NCBI GenBank assembly: GCA_043803805.1
Contig: JAZDJP010000023.1
Coordinates: 19,810 to 83,809, forward strand
Direction of reading: 5' to 3'
DNA length: 64,000 bases
DNA from: JAZDJP01 sp043803805
GTDB taxonomy: Bacteria > Planctomycetota > JAZDJP01
Part shown: one piece after another, positions 33,326 through 42,048 of the stretch
How the letters are laid out: every line of letters begins with the position of its first letter
How positions within the stretch are numbered: the first letter of the stretch is position 1
Translations under genes and position numbers: made by a program
The notes under the pieces: generated by a model
Database searches by the model: none
What the model saw: the letters and a program-made list of their open reading frames with translations, nothing else
Told to the model about the DNA's origin: nothing

Positions 33326-34414
33326 ATGGCCATCCGCGTCGGCATCAACGGGTTCGGGCGCATCGGGCGCCTGGCGTTCCAGGCCCTCTGCGACCAGGGG
33401 CTGCTGGGCAAAACGATCGACGTCGTCGCCGTGGTGGACATCACCACCGACGCCGACTACTTCGCCTATCAATTGAAGTACGATTCCGTTCACGGCCACT
33501 TCAAGCACACCGTGGGCGCCGAGAAGAGCGATCCGTCCAAGACGGAAAACGATGTCCTTGTCGTGAACGGAAAGAAAATCAAGTGCATCCTCGCGACGAA
33601 AACCCCCAACGAACTCCCCTGGAAGGCGCTCGGCGTGGACTACGTCATCGAGTCCACGGGGCTCTTCACGGATTCCGAGAAGGCGAAGGGGCATCTCGCC
33701 GCCGGGGCGAAAAAGGTCATCCTCTCCGCGCCGGGCAAGGGCGAGGTGAAAACCCTCCTCATCGGCGTGAATGAAAAGGAGTACGACCCGGCCAGGCACC
33801 ACATCGTCTCGAACGCCTCCTGCACGACGAACTGCCTGGCGCCGCTCGTCCACGTGCTACTGAAGGAGGGCATCGGGATCGAGACGGGGCTCATGACGAC
33901 CATCCACTCCTACACGGCGACCCAGAAGCCGGTGGACGGCCCCTCCAAGAAGGACTGGCGCGGCGGGCGCGCGGCGGCCATCAACATCATCCCCTCCACC
34001 ACGGGCGCCGCGAAGGCCGTGGGCGAGGTGCTCCCCGCGGTGAAGGGCAAACTCACGGGGATGTCCTTCCGCGTCCCGACCGTGAACGTGTCGGTCGTGG
34101 ACCTCACCTTCCGCGCCGCGAAGGACACATCCATCGAGGAGATCGACAAACTCCTCAAGAAGGCCTCCGAGACATACCTGAAGAACATCCTCGGCGTGTC
34201 GAACGAGGAACTTGTCTCGACGGACTTCATCCACGATCAGCGGTCAAGTATTTACGATTCGCTGGCCTCCCTCCAGAACAACCTGAAGGGGGAGAAGCGG
34301 TTCTTCAAGCTGGTCTCCTGGTACGACAACGAGTGGGGCTATTCGAACCGGGTCGTGGAACTTCTCCTGCACATGGCGAAGGCCGATGGCACGATGACGG
34401 CCGGGGCGAAGTAA
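33326..34414 (+). CDS. gap: Glyceraldehyde-3-phosphate dehydrogenase
   Basis: Oxidises glyceraldehyde-3-phosphate to 1,3-bisphosphoglycerate with NAD+. It has INGFGRIGRLAFQAL, the catalytic Cys in SNASCTTNCLAP, and the late WYDNEWGYSNRVVEL. At 362 aa it is about 25 longer than E. coli GapA, mainly from an insertion near residues 65-95 (SDPSKTENDVLVVNGKKIKC). Such insertions occur in several non-proteobacterial lineages. The strong promoter suits a housekeeping gene; pgk and rpe follow on the same strand. Confidence 0.97.
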   Translation: MAIRVGINGFGRIGRLAFQALCDQGLLGKTIDVVAVVDITTDADYFAYQLKYDSVHGHFKHTVGAEKSDPSKTENDVLVVNGKKIKCILATKTPNELPWKALGVDYVIESTGLFTDSEKAKGHLAAGAKKVILSAPGKGEVKTLLIGVNEKEYDPARHHIVSNASCTTNCLAPLVHVLLKEGIGIETGLMTTIHSYTATQKPVDGPSKKDWRGGRAAAINIIPSTTGAAKAVGEVLPAVKGKLTGMSFRVPTVNVSVVDLTFRAAKDTSIEEIDKLLKKASETYLKNILGVSNEELVSTDFIHDQRSSIYDSLASLQNNLKGEKRFFKLVSWYDNEWGYSNRVVELLLHMAKADGTMTAGAK

Positions 34415-34433
34415 CGGAAAAGCAACAACGCGC

Positions 34434-34471
34434 GGGGCGGGGGGCGGGCCGCCTCCCGCCCCGGTTTCTTA
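34434..34471 (+). terminator. GC-rich hairpin between gap and pgk
   Basis: GGGGCGGG (34434-34441) pairs with CCCGCCCC (34455-34462), with inner GGCGG/CCGCC; then ggtttctta. The U-tract is weak, so it may be a partial terminator that lowers pgk relative to gap, or an RNA-stabilising hairpin. Confidence 0.5.
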
Positions 34472-34485
34472 TCGGAGGATGAACC

Positions 34486-35781
34486 ATGGCGAAACTCACC
34501 ATCCGTGACGTGGCGCTTTCGGGCAAACGCGTCCTCGTCCGCGTGGACTTCAACGTGCCCATCAAAAATGGGAATGTCGCCGACGACACCCGCATCACGG
34601 CGGCGCTTCCGACGATCGAATATTGTCTGAAGAACGGCGCGTCGGTCGTGTTGATGAGCCACATGGGCCGGCCGAAGGGAAAGGGGTTCGAGGCCGAATT
34701 CAGTCTGAAACCCGTTGCGGCGCGCCTCGAAACACTTCTGAAAAAACCCGTGAAATTCGGGCCGGATTGCGCCGGCGCGGAAACGCTCGCACTGGCGAAG
34801 GCCCTGAAACCGGGCGAAGTCCTCGTCGTCGAAAACACCCGCTTTTACAAGGAGGAGGAAGGCAAGGCCAAGGTGGCGGATGACGCCACGGAGGAACAGA
34901 AAAAGGCCGCCAAGGCGGAGATGAAACAGAAACAGGAAGCACTGGCGCAAAAACTCGCGGCGCTCGGGGACGGCGGGATCTTCTGCAACGATGCCTTCGG
35001 CACCGCCCACCGCGCCCACGCCTCGACGGCCGTCATCTGCAAATTTTTCAAGACGAACGCCGCCGGCTTCCTCATGGTGAAGGAACTCGAACACCTCGGG
35101 AAGGCCCTCGAGAACCCCGCGCGGCCGTTTGTCGCCATCCTGGGCGGCGCGAAGGTGTCGGACAAGATCCCGCTCATCTCGAATCTCCTCGGGAAGGCGG
35201 ACCGCATCCTCATCGGCGGGGCCATGGCGTACACCCTGCTCGCGGCGAAGGGCGTGAAGACGGGAAAGAGCCTCGTCGAGCGCGACCAGGTGGATGAAAT
35301 GAAAAAACTCATCGCCCGGGCCGGAGACAAGATTCTCCTCCCGTCGGACCATGTCGCGGCGGACGCGTTCGACCCGAAGGCCGGGACGGCCGGGAAACCG
35401 GTCTCCGTCCCCGGCGCGGACATCCCGGACAACCTCATTGGCCTCGACATCGGGCCGAAGACCGTCCTCGCGTTCGGAAGCGCCATCGCCGGGGCGAAGA
35501 CCATCGTCTGGAACGGCCCCTCCGGGGTCTTCGAGGTGGCGGGGTTCGCGGGCGGCACCCGGGCGGTGGCCGGGGCGATCGCCGCGGCGACCGCGAAGGG
35601 GGCCGTGAGCGTCATCGGCGGGGGCGACTCCGCCGCCGCCGTGACGGAATTCGGGCTCGAATCGAAAATGACCCACGTCTCCACGGGCGGCGGGGCGTCC
35701 CTCGAATTCCTCGAGGGGAAAGTCCTCCCCGGCGTGGCGGCGCTGACGGACAAGGGAAAAGGTTGCGGTTGTTGCGGGTAA
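34486..35781 (+). CDS. pgk: Phosphoglycerate kinase
   Basis: Transfers phosphate from 1,3-bisphosphoglycerate to ADP. VLVRVDFNVP, SHMGRPKGKG, ENTRFYKEEE, NDAFGTAHRAHAST, GGAKVSDK and the final GGGDSAAAV/STGGGASLEFLEGK motifs are all present. At 431 aa it carries a Lys/Glu-rich insertion of about 30 residues after FYKEEE (KVADDATEEQKKAAKAEMKQ) and an odd Cys tail, KGKGCGCCG. GGAGG precedes the ATG. Confidence 0.97.
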   Translation: MAKLTIRDVALSGKRVLVRVDFNVPIKNGNVADDTRITAALPTIEYCLKNGASVVLMSHMGRPKGKGFEAEFSLKPVAARLETLLKKPVKFGPDCAGAETLALAKALKPGEVLVVENTRFYKEEEGKAKVADDATEEQKKAAKAEMKQKQEALAQKLAALGDGGIFCNDAFGTAHRAHASTAVICKFFKTNAAGFLMVKELEHLGKALENPARPFVAILGGAKVSDKIPLISNLLGKADRILIGGAMAYTLLAAKGVKTGKSLVERDQVDEMKKLIARAGDKILLPSDHVAADAFDPKAGTAGKPVSVPGADIPDNLIGLDIGPKTVLAFGSAIAGAKTIVWNGPSGVFEVAGFAGGTRAVAGAIAAATAKGAVSVIGGGDSAAAVTEFGLESKMTHVSTGGGASLEFLEGKVLPGVAALTDKGKGCGCCG

Positions 35782-35805
35782 ACCGCGTTCCCGATGTGAG
35801 GATGC

Positions 35806-36474
35806 ATGCTGACGGTTAAAATCTCCCCCTCGATCCTCTCCTCCGACCTCTCACGGCTGGCGGAGGTCCTCCGGGAGGCGGAGCAGGGCGGCGCGGACTA
35901 CCATCATATCGACGTGATGGACGGTCATTTCGTCCCCAACATCACGATGGGCCCCTGCATCGTGGAGGCCGCGCGCCGGGCGGCCTCGCGGCCGCTCGAT
36001 GTGCATTTGATGATCACCGATCCGGAAACCTATGCGGGACCGTTCCTGGACGCCGGGAGCGGCATTCTGACGTTCCATCTGGAAGCGGCGAAGGATCCGG
36101 TGGCCCTCGCCCGTTCCATCCGCCGCCGGGGCGCCCGGGCCGGTATTTCCATCAAGCCCAAAACCCCCGCCGCCACGCTCGCGCCGCTGAAAAACGAGGT
36201 GGATCTGGTCCTCCTCATGACCGTGGAGCCGGGATTCTCCGGCCAGAAATTCATGCCGGAGATCCTGCCCAAGATCACGGAAGCCCGCAGGATACTCCCC
36301 CCGAACGTGGAACTCGAGGTCGATGGCGGCATCACTGCCGAAACCATCGTCCGGGCCGCGGCGGCCGGGGCGAACGTCTTTGTTGCGGCCACGGCCGTCT
36401 TCAAGGCGCCGGACGTCGGGAAGGCCATACGGGAGCTGAAACGACTGGCGGAGGAGGCGCGTCAGCGAGTCTGA
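35806..36474 (+). CDS. rpe: Ribulose-phosphate 3-epimerase
   Basis: Interconverts ribulose-5-P and xylulose-5-P. SPSILSSDLSRL, HIDVMDGHFVPNITMGP (metal His and catalytic Asp), LMTVEPGFSGQKF and EVDGGI (second catalytic Asp) cover the whole TIM barrel. 222 aa, normal length. GAGG precedes ATG 35806, 24 bp after pgk. Confidence 0.96.
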   Translation: MLTVKISPSILSSDLSRLAEVLREAEQGGADYHHIDVMDGHFVPNITMGPCIVEAARRAASRPLDVHLMITDPETYAGPFLDAGSGILTFHLEAAKDPVALARSIRRRGARAGISIKPKTPAATLAPLKNEVDLVLLMTVEPGFSGQKFMPEILPKITEARRILPPNVELEVDGGITAETIVRAAAAGANVFVAATAVFKAPDVGKAIRELKRLAEEARQRV

Positions 36475-36497
36475 AAGTCCGCGAGTCGCCGAGTCGT
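36465..36497. repeat. 'gactc' repeat, inverted orientation
   Basis: gcgagtctgaaagtccgcga and gtcgccgagtcgtgg: reverse complement of the gactc family, overlapping the last codons of rpe. Confidence 0.6.
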
Positions 36498-36575
36498 GGA
36501 ATCAAGACTTCAGAATTATTTCATCCTCGCCGCGGCGGTTTTCTGCAAGATTTAAACGACAATCAACGACTTACG

Positions 36576-37862
36576 ATGACGACCGAAAATCCTTCCATCG
36601 GTGTTCCTGCAAGATACCCTCCTCCGCCCAAGGGGCTGCGGAGAGCAGGCAAGTCATGCGCCACGAACCCAGGACTCGAGACTCGCCGACTCGCTGACTC
36701 GCCGACCCACTATTTCGTGACTTGCATCAAGGGCCTCGAGGAGGTGGTGGCCGGGGAACTCCGGGCGGACACGATCGGCGCCCGGGAAGTGCATCGGGGC
36801 TCCTCGGGGGTGTGGTTCGCCGGGGACGCGGCCGCCGGCTACCGGGCGAACCTGTGGCTCCGGTGCGGCATCCGGGTCCTCGCCGAGATCGCCCGGGGCG
36901 CCGCGCGCGATTCCGACGGGCTGTACGCCTGGGCCCGGGAAATCCCCTGGGAAAATTTCCTTTCTCTGGAACGGACATTCGCGGTGGACGCCCGGGTCCA
37001 CGACTCCGGGATCACTCATTCCAAGTTCGCGGCGCTCCGCGTCAAGGACGCCCTCTGTGACCGGTTCCGCGACACGACCGGCCGCCGGCCCGACGTCAAC
37101 ACCGAACACCCGGATCTCCCCCTCTTTCTCTACCTCCACCGCGACCAGGCGGCGCTCTACCGCGACCTCTCCGGCGCCACCCTCCACAAACGCGGCTATC
37201 GCGCGGCGATGCACCGGTCGAACCTCAATGAAACCGTCGCGGCCGGAATGGCGATCCTCGCAGGGTGGGACGGGACCGGAACCCTCTGCGACCCGATGTG
37301 CGGATCGGGAACCATCATCATTGAAGCGGCCCTTGCCGCCCTCTGCCGCGCCCCCGGGCTCCTGCGGAAACGATTCCCCTTCGAGTCCTGGCCGGACTTC
37401 GACGCGCGCGCCTGGGAGGCGGAAAAGACGCGCGCCCGCGCCGCGGCCCGCGACACGCTTCCCGCCCCCATCCTCGCCAACGACATCCACCCGGGATCGC
37501 TCGCGCTGGCCCGCCGGGACGCCCGCGCCGCCGGCGTGGACCGTTTCATCCAATTTTCACAAGGCGATATCGCCGGCTACCATCCCTCCTCACCGCCGGC
37601 CGTGGTCCTCGTCAACCCGCCCTGGGGGGAGCGCCTCCGCGAAACGGACACCGCCGGGCCCTGGCGGGCGCTCGGGGAATTTCTTCACAATCGGTGCCCC
37701 GGAGCCACCGCCTGGGTGCTCTCCGGAAACGCCGCGGTGACACGGCACCTGGGCCTCAAGACCTCCCGCCGATTTCCGCTCGACTTCGGGGGAACGGAAT
37801 GCCGGCTCCTGCGCTACGACATCCGGCCGGTCCCGCCCCCCCGGCGGATGATTTCCCCCTAA
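36576..37862 (+). CDS. THUMP-domain RNA methyltransferase, RlmL/Trm14-like (428 aa)
   Basis: N2-guanine methylation of rRNA or tRNA is the family role. Homology-like sequence begins near residue 45 (HYFVTCIKGLEEVVAGEL), followed by a THUMP region and a Rossmann methyltransferase: LHKRGYRAAMHRSNLNE, CDPMCGSGTIIIEAAL (SAM loop) and NPPWGERL (NPPY-type catalytic motif). The first 44 codons from ATG 36576 run through a gactc repeat (36670-36712) and look non-native; a GTG at 36717 may be the true start. No ribosome site favours either. Confidence 0.85.
   Translation: MTTENPSIGVPARYPPPPKGLRRAGKSCATNPGLETRRLADSPTHYFVTCIKGLEEVVAGELRADTIGAREVHRGSSGVWFAGDAAAGYRANLWLRCGIRVLAEIARGAARDSDGLYAWAREIPWENFLSLERTFAVDARVHDSGITHSKFAALRVKDALCDRFRDTTGRRPDVNTEHPDLPLFLYLHRDQAALYRDLSGATLHKRGYRAAMHRSNLNETVAAGMAILAGWDGTGTLCDPMCGSGTIIIEAALAALCRAPGLLRKRFPFESWPDFDARAWEAEKTRARAAARDTLPAPILANDIHPGSLALARRDARAAGVDRFIQFSQGDIAGYHPSSPPAVVLVNPPWGERLRETDTAGPWRALGEFLHNRCPGATAWVLSGNAAVTRHLGLKTSRRFPLDFGGTECRLLRYDIRPVPPPRRMISP
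36670..36712. repeat. 'gactc' dispersed repeat tract
   Basis: aggactcgagactcgccgac then tcgctgactcgccgac; same family as the tracts at 17585 and 33183. It lies inside the annotated N-terminus of the THUMP methyltransferase. Confidence 0.65.
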
Positions 37863-37890
37863 ATTGTTTCAATGACGTATCGAGGCCGGC

Positions 37891-39336
37891 ATGAGGGAAC
37901 TCAGGATTGCGGAATTGACCCCGGGGTTCACGTTCGCCGTTCCCATCTTTCATAAAAGCGGAAATCTCCTCTTCCGGGAAGGGGAAAATCTCACCCACAC
38001 CCACCTCCAGGCCCTTCGCGCCGCGAATGTCGAGTCGGTTTACGAGTGCCCCACCGAGCACGATTTGAGCGATCTCCTGGCCGGCGTGGTCAAGCGGCCC
38101 GTCCCCCTTCTCTCGTTTTCCCCCGATCAACCGATCGAGCAGAACATTTTCGATCGTCACAACCGGTTTCTCCTGAAAAAAACGGGTGTCATCAAACGCC
38201 CCCTTTTCGAAAGTCTCTTCGAGAAGGGCATGGACACCGTTTACATCGATACGGAGGAGGACCAGAAGCAACTCCGGGATTTTTCATTCACCCTGATCCA
38301 GGAGAACGCCCGGAAACTCGACGAGCGTTTCGCCGACCCGGCCCTCCTCGGGATCGAGCACGGCCGGAGCGCCGTCGAGGACCTGGTGAAAAAACGCCCC
38401 GCGACACGCTCCGCCCGGGAGATCGAAGCGGCCGCGGCCGTCCGCACGGGAATCCTCCAGGAAACCCGGGAGTGCCTGGGCATCCTCCGGGTGAACGACG
38501 CGCCCGTGGACGGCGAGACCCTCCGCCGGATGTCCGCGGGCCTGCGGGAATCCCTGTTCAAGGACCTCGACCTCGCCCTCAATTCCACGCGCCTCAAGGG
38601 GGAGATGTCCCAGTGGTGGGTGGACCACTCCGTGAACGTGGCCACGCTGTGCCTGGCCATGGGGGCGGACATCGGATTGACGGAAGAACACCTGCATCAT
38701 CTGGGCCGGGCCGCCCTCCTCCACGAGATCGGCATGATGCGGATCGTCCCCATCGCCCTTCGGGAAGGCCCTCTCGATGCGCTGGGATGGACGGAGATCA
38801 AACGCCATCCCATTTACGCCCTCGACTACCTGGAGCGGGTGACCGGGCTTACCGATCCTGAACGGCTCTCGGTTTATCAGGAGCACGAACGGTTCGACGG
38901 ATCCGGCTACCCCCGGGAGCGGACCGGGCGCCAGGTCCATGCGTTCGCCAAGATCCTGGCCCTCGCCGACATCTACGAGGCCGCGACCTCCCCGCGTTCG
39001 TACCGGGCGGCGCTCCTTCCCTACCGCGCCGTGGAGGAAATCGTCCGGCTCGGATCGAAGCGCGTCCTGGATCCGGTTTTCGTCCGGTCGTTCCTGCGGG
39101 TGATGGGACTCTTTCCGGTGGGGTCCTGGGTGCGCCTGTCCACCCGGGAGGTCGGCAGGGTCACCGGCATCCATCCCGAACCCTTCGACCGGCCCGTGGT
39201 GCGCGTTCTTTATGACGCCGGGGGACAACCCCTGGACGCCCCCCGGCTCGTCGGCCTCCAGGAACAGAAGGATATCCGGGTGGTGGAGGCCGTGGATCCC
39301 GAGGGTCTGCCCGCCGATCCGGCGCTTGGATTTTAA
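37891..39336 (+). CDS. HD-GYP-related protein with altered metal motif (481 aa)
   Basis: The C-terminal half (about 225-420) follows the HD-GYP cyclic-di-GMP phosphodiesterase pattern: H246 in WWVDHSVNVATL, H306-P in IKRHPIYALDYL, and EHERFDGSGYP (339-341). The HD pair is H278-E279 (LLHEIGMMRI instead of LHDIGK), and the following Lys is Met. The N-terminal 220 residues are a helical region with no known domain; residues 405-470 form a small beta-rich tail. Activity may be altered or lost; binding of a cyclic dinucleotide remains possible. Confidence 0.82.
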   Translation: MRELRIAELTPGFTFAVPIFHKSGNLLFREGENLTHTHLQALRAANVESVYECPTEHDLSDLLAGVVKRPVPLLSFSPDQPIEQNIFDRHNRFLLKKTGVIKRPLFESLFEKGMDTVYIDTEEDQKQLRDFSFTLIQENARKLDERFADPALLGIEHGRSAVEDLVKKRPATRSAREIEAAAAVRTGILQETRECLGILRVNDAPVDGETLRRMSAGLRESLFKDLDLALNSTRLKGEMSQWWVDHSVNVATLCLAMGADIGLTEEHLHHLGRAALLHEIGMMRIVPIALREGPLDALGWTEIKRHPIYALDYLERVTGLTDPERLSVYQEHERFDGSGYPRERTGRQVHAFAKILALADIYEAATSPRSYRAALLPYRAVEEIVRLGSKRVLDPVFVRSFLRVMGLFPVGSWVRLSTREVGRVTGIHPEPFDRPVVRVLYDAGGQPLDAPRLVGLQEQKDIRVVEAVDPEGLPADPALGF

Positions 39337-39397
39337 AACCGTGGATCGTGATTCGCGAATCGCAGAAAAAAAATTCAGGCAACATCCCAAGGACGGA

Positions 39398-40255
39398 TCA
39401 ACCGGGCCGGGGGACTGATCCCGGAAGTTTCGCCACGAGCGGCATCCGCCGCTTGAATTCGTTTCCACGGATCCGGGCGACCACCCGTGCCACGAACGCC
39501 GCGGAAAATCCCTTCCTGAGAAGCGCCTTCCGCGGCAATCCCCGATCCACGAGATGGCACAGCAGCCGGTCGGCCGCGGCGTAGGAAAATCCCAGCTCCC
39601 CCTCGTCGGTCTGACCGGTCCAGAGATCGGCCGTCGGATGCTTGAAACGGACCCGCTCCGGCACCCCCAGATGCGCGGCAAGCTGGCAGAGCTGGGTTTT
39701 GTAAAGATTGCCGATCGGGTTCAGGGAACACGCCGTGTCCCCGTAGACCGTTCCGTAACCCAGGAGAATTTCCGTCCGGTTCGACGTCCCGAGAACGAGC
39801 GCTTTTCGCGCCCGCGCCTGATCGAAGAGCACCGCCATCCGTTCCCGGGCCATCTTGTTTCCGCGCCGGCGCCGGTCGGCGTCCCGGAAGCGGCGGAAAT
39901 AAAAATCAATCGCCGGGGTGATGTCCACCGTGACGGCGAGGATCCCGAACGTCCGCGCCACAAGGCGCGCATCCGCCAGGGACGCCGGGTCGGAGGCCCG
40001 GCAGGGAAGGAAAAAGGCGGTGACATTCCGACGCCCCAGCGCCCTGGCCGCAAGACCCGCCACGGTGGCCGAGTCAATGCCGCCCGACAGCCCCAGGACC
40101 GCCCGCCGGAACCCGGCCCGGGCGAATTCCGTCCGGAGGAACCGGACGAGCGCCGCCTCCACGCGGCCGGCGTCAATCACGAGTTCCGGCGGAGGCGGCT
40201 CAATCCCCCAGAGGACTCCCACATCCCCCCCCGCCTTCCGACAATGACTGGCCAT
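39398..40255 (-). CDS. nadE: NAD+ synthetase, ammonia-dependent (285 aa)
   Basis: Last step of NAD synthesis: amidation of deamido-NAD with ATP. P-loop LGLSGGIDSATVAGLA, then GTSNRTEILLGYGTVYGD, SLNPIGNLYKTQL and the KHPTADLWTGQTDEGELGFSY motif. There is no glutaminase domain, so free ammonia is the expected donor. GGGGAGGGGGG precedes ATG 40255. Convergent with the HD-GYP-like gene. Confidence 0.95.
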   Translation of the reverse strand: MASHCRKAGGDVGVLWGIEPPPPELVIDAGRVEAALVRFLRTEFARAGFRRAVLGLSGGIDSATVAGLAARALGRRNVTAFFLPCRASDPASLADARLVARTFGILAVTVDITPAIDFYFRRFRDADRRRRGNKMARERMAVLFDQARARKALVLGTSNRTEILLGYGTVYGDTACSLNPIGNLYKTQLCQLAAHLGVPERVRFKHPTADLWTGQTDEGELGFSYAAADRLLCHLVDRGLPRKALLRKGFSAAFVARVVARIRGNEFKRRMPLVAKLPGSVPRPG

Positions 40256-40376
40256 GATACCCCCCTCCCCAATCCGACACAATCCGGCTCATCCTTAAAA
40301 CCAAATAAATGTCGAACCACGAACCATGAGTGGGATTTTATCAAAAAGATCCCCGCCTTCACCGAAATTTCCGGGA

Positions 40377-40405
40377 TTGAACTTTCTCGGTTGCGGTCGT
40401 AGAAT
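40377..40405 (+). promoter_or_regulatory. Promoter of the kinase-MerR-PqqD-rSAM operon
   Basis: TTGAAC (40377-40382), 17-bp spacer, TAGAAT (40400-40405); start near 40412, giving a leader of about 105 nt. Outside this the 40256-40516 gap shows no gene. Confidence 0.7.
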
Positions 40406-40516
40406 AACCGCATCCGCCCAGAGGGTGGAAACCTGCTGACAGCGACAGGATCCGCAGGTGCAGGCGACGCCGGGAGGCGCGCCTGACCTGTGCCGTCCGA
40501 CGCGGAGGGAATCGGA

Positions 40517-41809
40517 GTGTCCGAAGAACTTCCCGGCCTCGAAAACATTTCCTTCTCCTCCACCGCCACCTACACCTTCCTCGAGGAACTGGGACGCGGC
40601 GGGATGGGGATCGTCTATCTCGCCCAACGGACGACCGAAGGCGTGACGGAGGAGGTCGTCCTCAAATCCATCCGGACCATCTCCCCCCGGGATGCGGAGA
40701 TGCTGAAGAAGGAAGCGAACCTCGCCACGCAGCTGCGCCACGAGAACATCGTCCGGACCTTCGGGCTCGAATCCCTCCCCTTCTCCAGCCTCCCGGACGC
40801 GTTCCGGCGGGAGATCACCGGACTCACCTACGACCGGGAGGATTTCTCGCGCCTGTACCGCCGCTCGCGTCTCCAGAAATACACCCGCGGGGCCGTCGCG
40901 GGCCGCCACACCCCCATCCGGGCCGACGCCGCCCACGGGAAGGCCGGAGATCCGCGGCTTTACCTCATGGTCATGGACTACGTCGAGGGATTGGACCTTC
41001 ACCATCTCCACCGCGAGCACGTCCGGCGCGGATTTCTCCTCCCGGCCCCGCTCGCCGCCTTCACCATCAGCCGCATCTGCCGGGCCCTGGCCTACGCGCA
41101 CGAGTCCATCGTCCACCGCGACATCTCGCCGGAAAACATCCTCATCAACCATCAGGGGGTCTGCAAACTGTCGGACTTCGGGATTGCCATCCGTCCCGAG
41201 GAGGGCGTGACCGCCATCGCCGGCAAGCCCGAGTTCATGTCGCCCGAGCAGCTCGCCGGGGCGGACCTCGACGGGCGGACGGACATCTACTCCCTCGGGC
41301 TCGTCCTCTACGAACTCCTGGCGGGTTTCCAACCCCTCCGGCCGCCCGCGAAACTGCCGGCGGAGGAAAAAATCGCCTACGCGAAGCGCGCCATCGCCTC
41401 CGGATTTCCCGCCCCCCACGCGGTCTACACCGACGTTCCCCCCGTCCTCTCGGACATCACCATGAAGATGCTCGCCGCCGACCCCGCCGCGCGATTTGCG
41501 ACCGCCCGCCTGGCCGGGGATGAGCTCGAACAGGGATATCTCTACAAGGAAGGCTTCGGCCCGACGAACAACAGCTTCCAGGCGTACCTCGCCATTTTCG
41601 ACCGGGAATTCAAATCCGTCTATCCCGACGAACTCAAGCAGCTCGCGTTTCTCACGGGACCTTCCGGGAAAATCGAGATCCGCCGCCCCATTCTCTGGGA
41701 CCGTTACACCGACGCCGGAAAACGCCTGGTCTCGAACCGGAAGGGAACGCTTCTCTACAAGGTTCTGGCCGACAAAGAGAAGGTTCACACCCCGCACCCC
41801 GCGCCATGA
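40517..41809 (+). CDS. Hanks-type Ser/Thr protein kinase (430 aa)
   Basis: Complete kinase core: Gly-loop LGRGGMGIVYLAQ (about 25-37), Lys50 (VVLKSI), HRDISPENILIN (200-211), DFGIA and MSPEQ. About 60 extra residues rich in Arg lie between the beta4 region (IVRTFGLES) and LYLMVMDYV, and about 110 uncharacterised residues follow the kinase domain. No membrane segment, so cytoplasmic. The GTG at 40517 has GGAGGG at -13; an earlier GTG at 40490 is less likely. It overlaps the MerR gene by 4 bp. First gene of the peptide-modification operon; its substrate is unknown. Confidence 0.9.
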   Translation: MSEELPGLENISFSSTATYTFLEELGRGGMGIVYLAQRTTEGVTEEVVLKSIRTISPRDAEMLKKEANLATQLRHENIVRTFGLESLPFSSLPDAFRREITGLTYDREDFSRLYRRSRLQKYTRGAVAGRHTPIRADAAHGKAGDPRLYLMVMDYVEGLDLHHLHREHVRRGFLLPAPLAAFTISRICRALAYAHESIVHRDISPENILINHQGVCKLSDFGIAIRPEEGVTAIAGKPEFMSPEQLAGADLDGRTDIYSLGLVLYELLAGFQPLRPPAKLPAEEKIAYAKRAIASGFPAPHAVYTDVPPVLSDITMKMLAADPAARFATARLAGDELEQGYLYKEGFGPTNNSFQAYLAIFDREFKSVYPDELKQLAFLTGPSGKIEIRRPILWDRYTDAGKRLVSNRKGTLLYKVLADKEKVHTPHPAP

Positions 41810-42048
41810 CCACCCCCGCGTCGAAACTCCTCAAAACCAAGGAGGTCCTCGCTCGAGCCGGAATCCACCGTCAGATGTTCTACCATTATCTCGGACTCGG
41901 ACTGATCCGGGAGGCGACCCGCCTGCCGTCGGGACACCGCCTTTTCGACGAAACGGTGCTGAAACGCCTGGCGCTGATCCGGGAGCTGAACGGAAGCGGC
42001 TACTCCCTCCGGGACATCAAGGAAACCTTCAAGACGTTTGCCAAATGA
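41806..42048 (+). CDS. MerR-type helix-turn-helix protein (80 aa)
   Basis: Winged-HTH of the MerR family: LLKTKEVLARAGIHRQMFYHYLG (positions 8-30; the HTH with the usual R-x-x-x-Y-Y-x-x-x-G-L), RLPSGHRLFDETVLKRL and GYSLRDIKETFK. Only the DNA-binding head is present; there is no effector domain or coiled-coil dimer helix. ATGA overlaps with both neighbours. It may be a small regulator of the locus or an adaptor for the kinase. Confidence 0.85.
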   Translation: MTTPASKLLKTKEVLARAGIHRQMFYHYLGLGLIREATRLPSGHRLFDETVLKRLALIRELNGSGYSLRDIKETFKTFAK

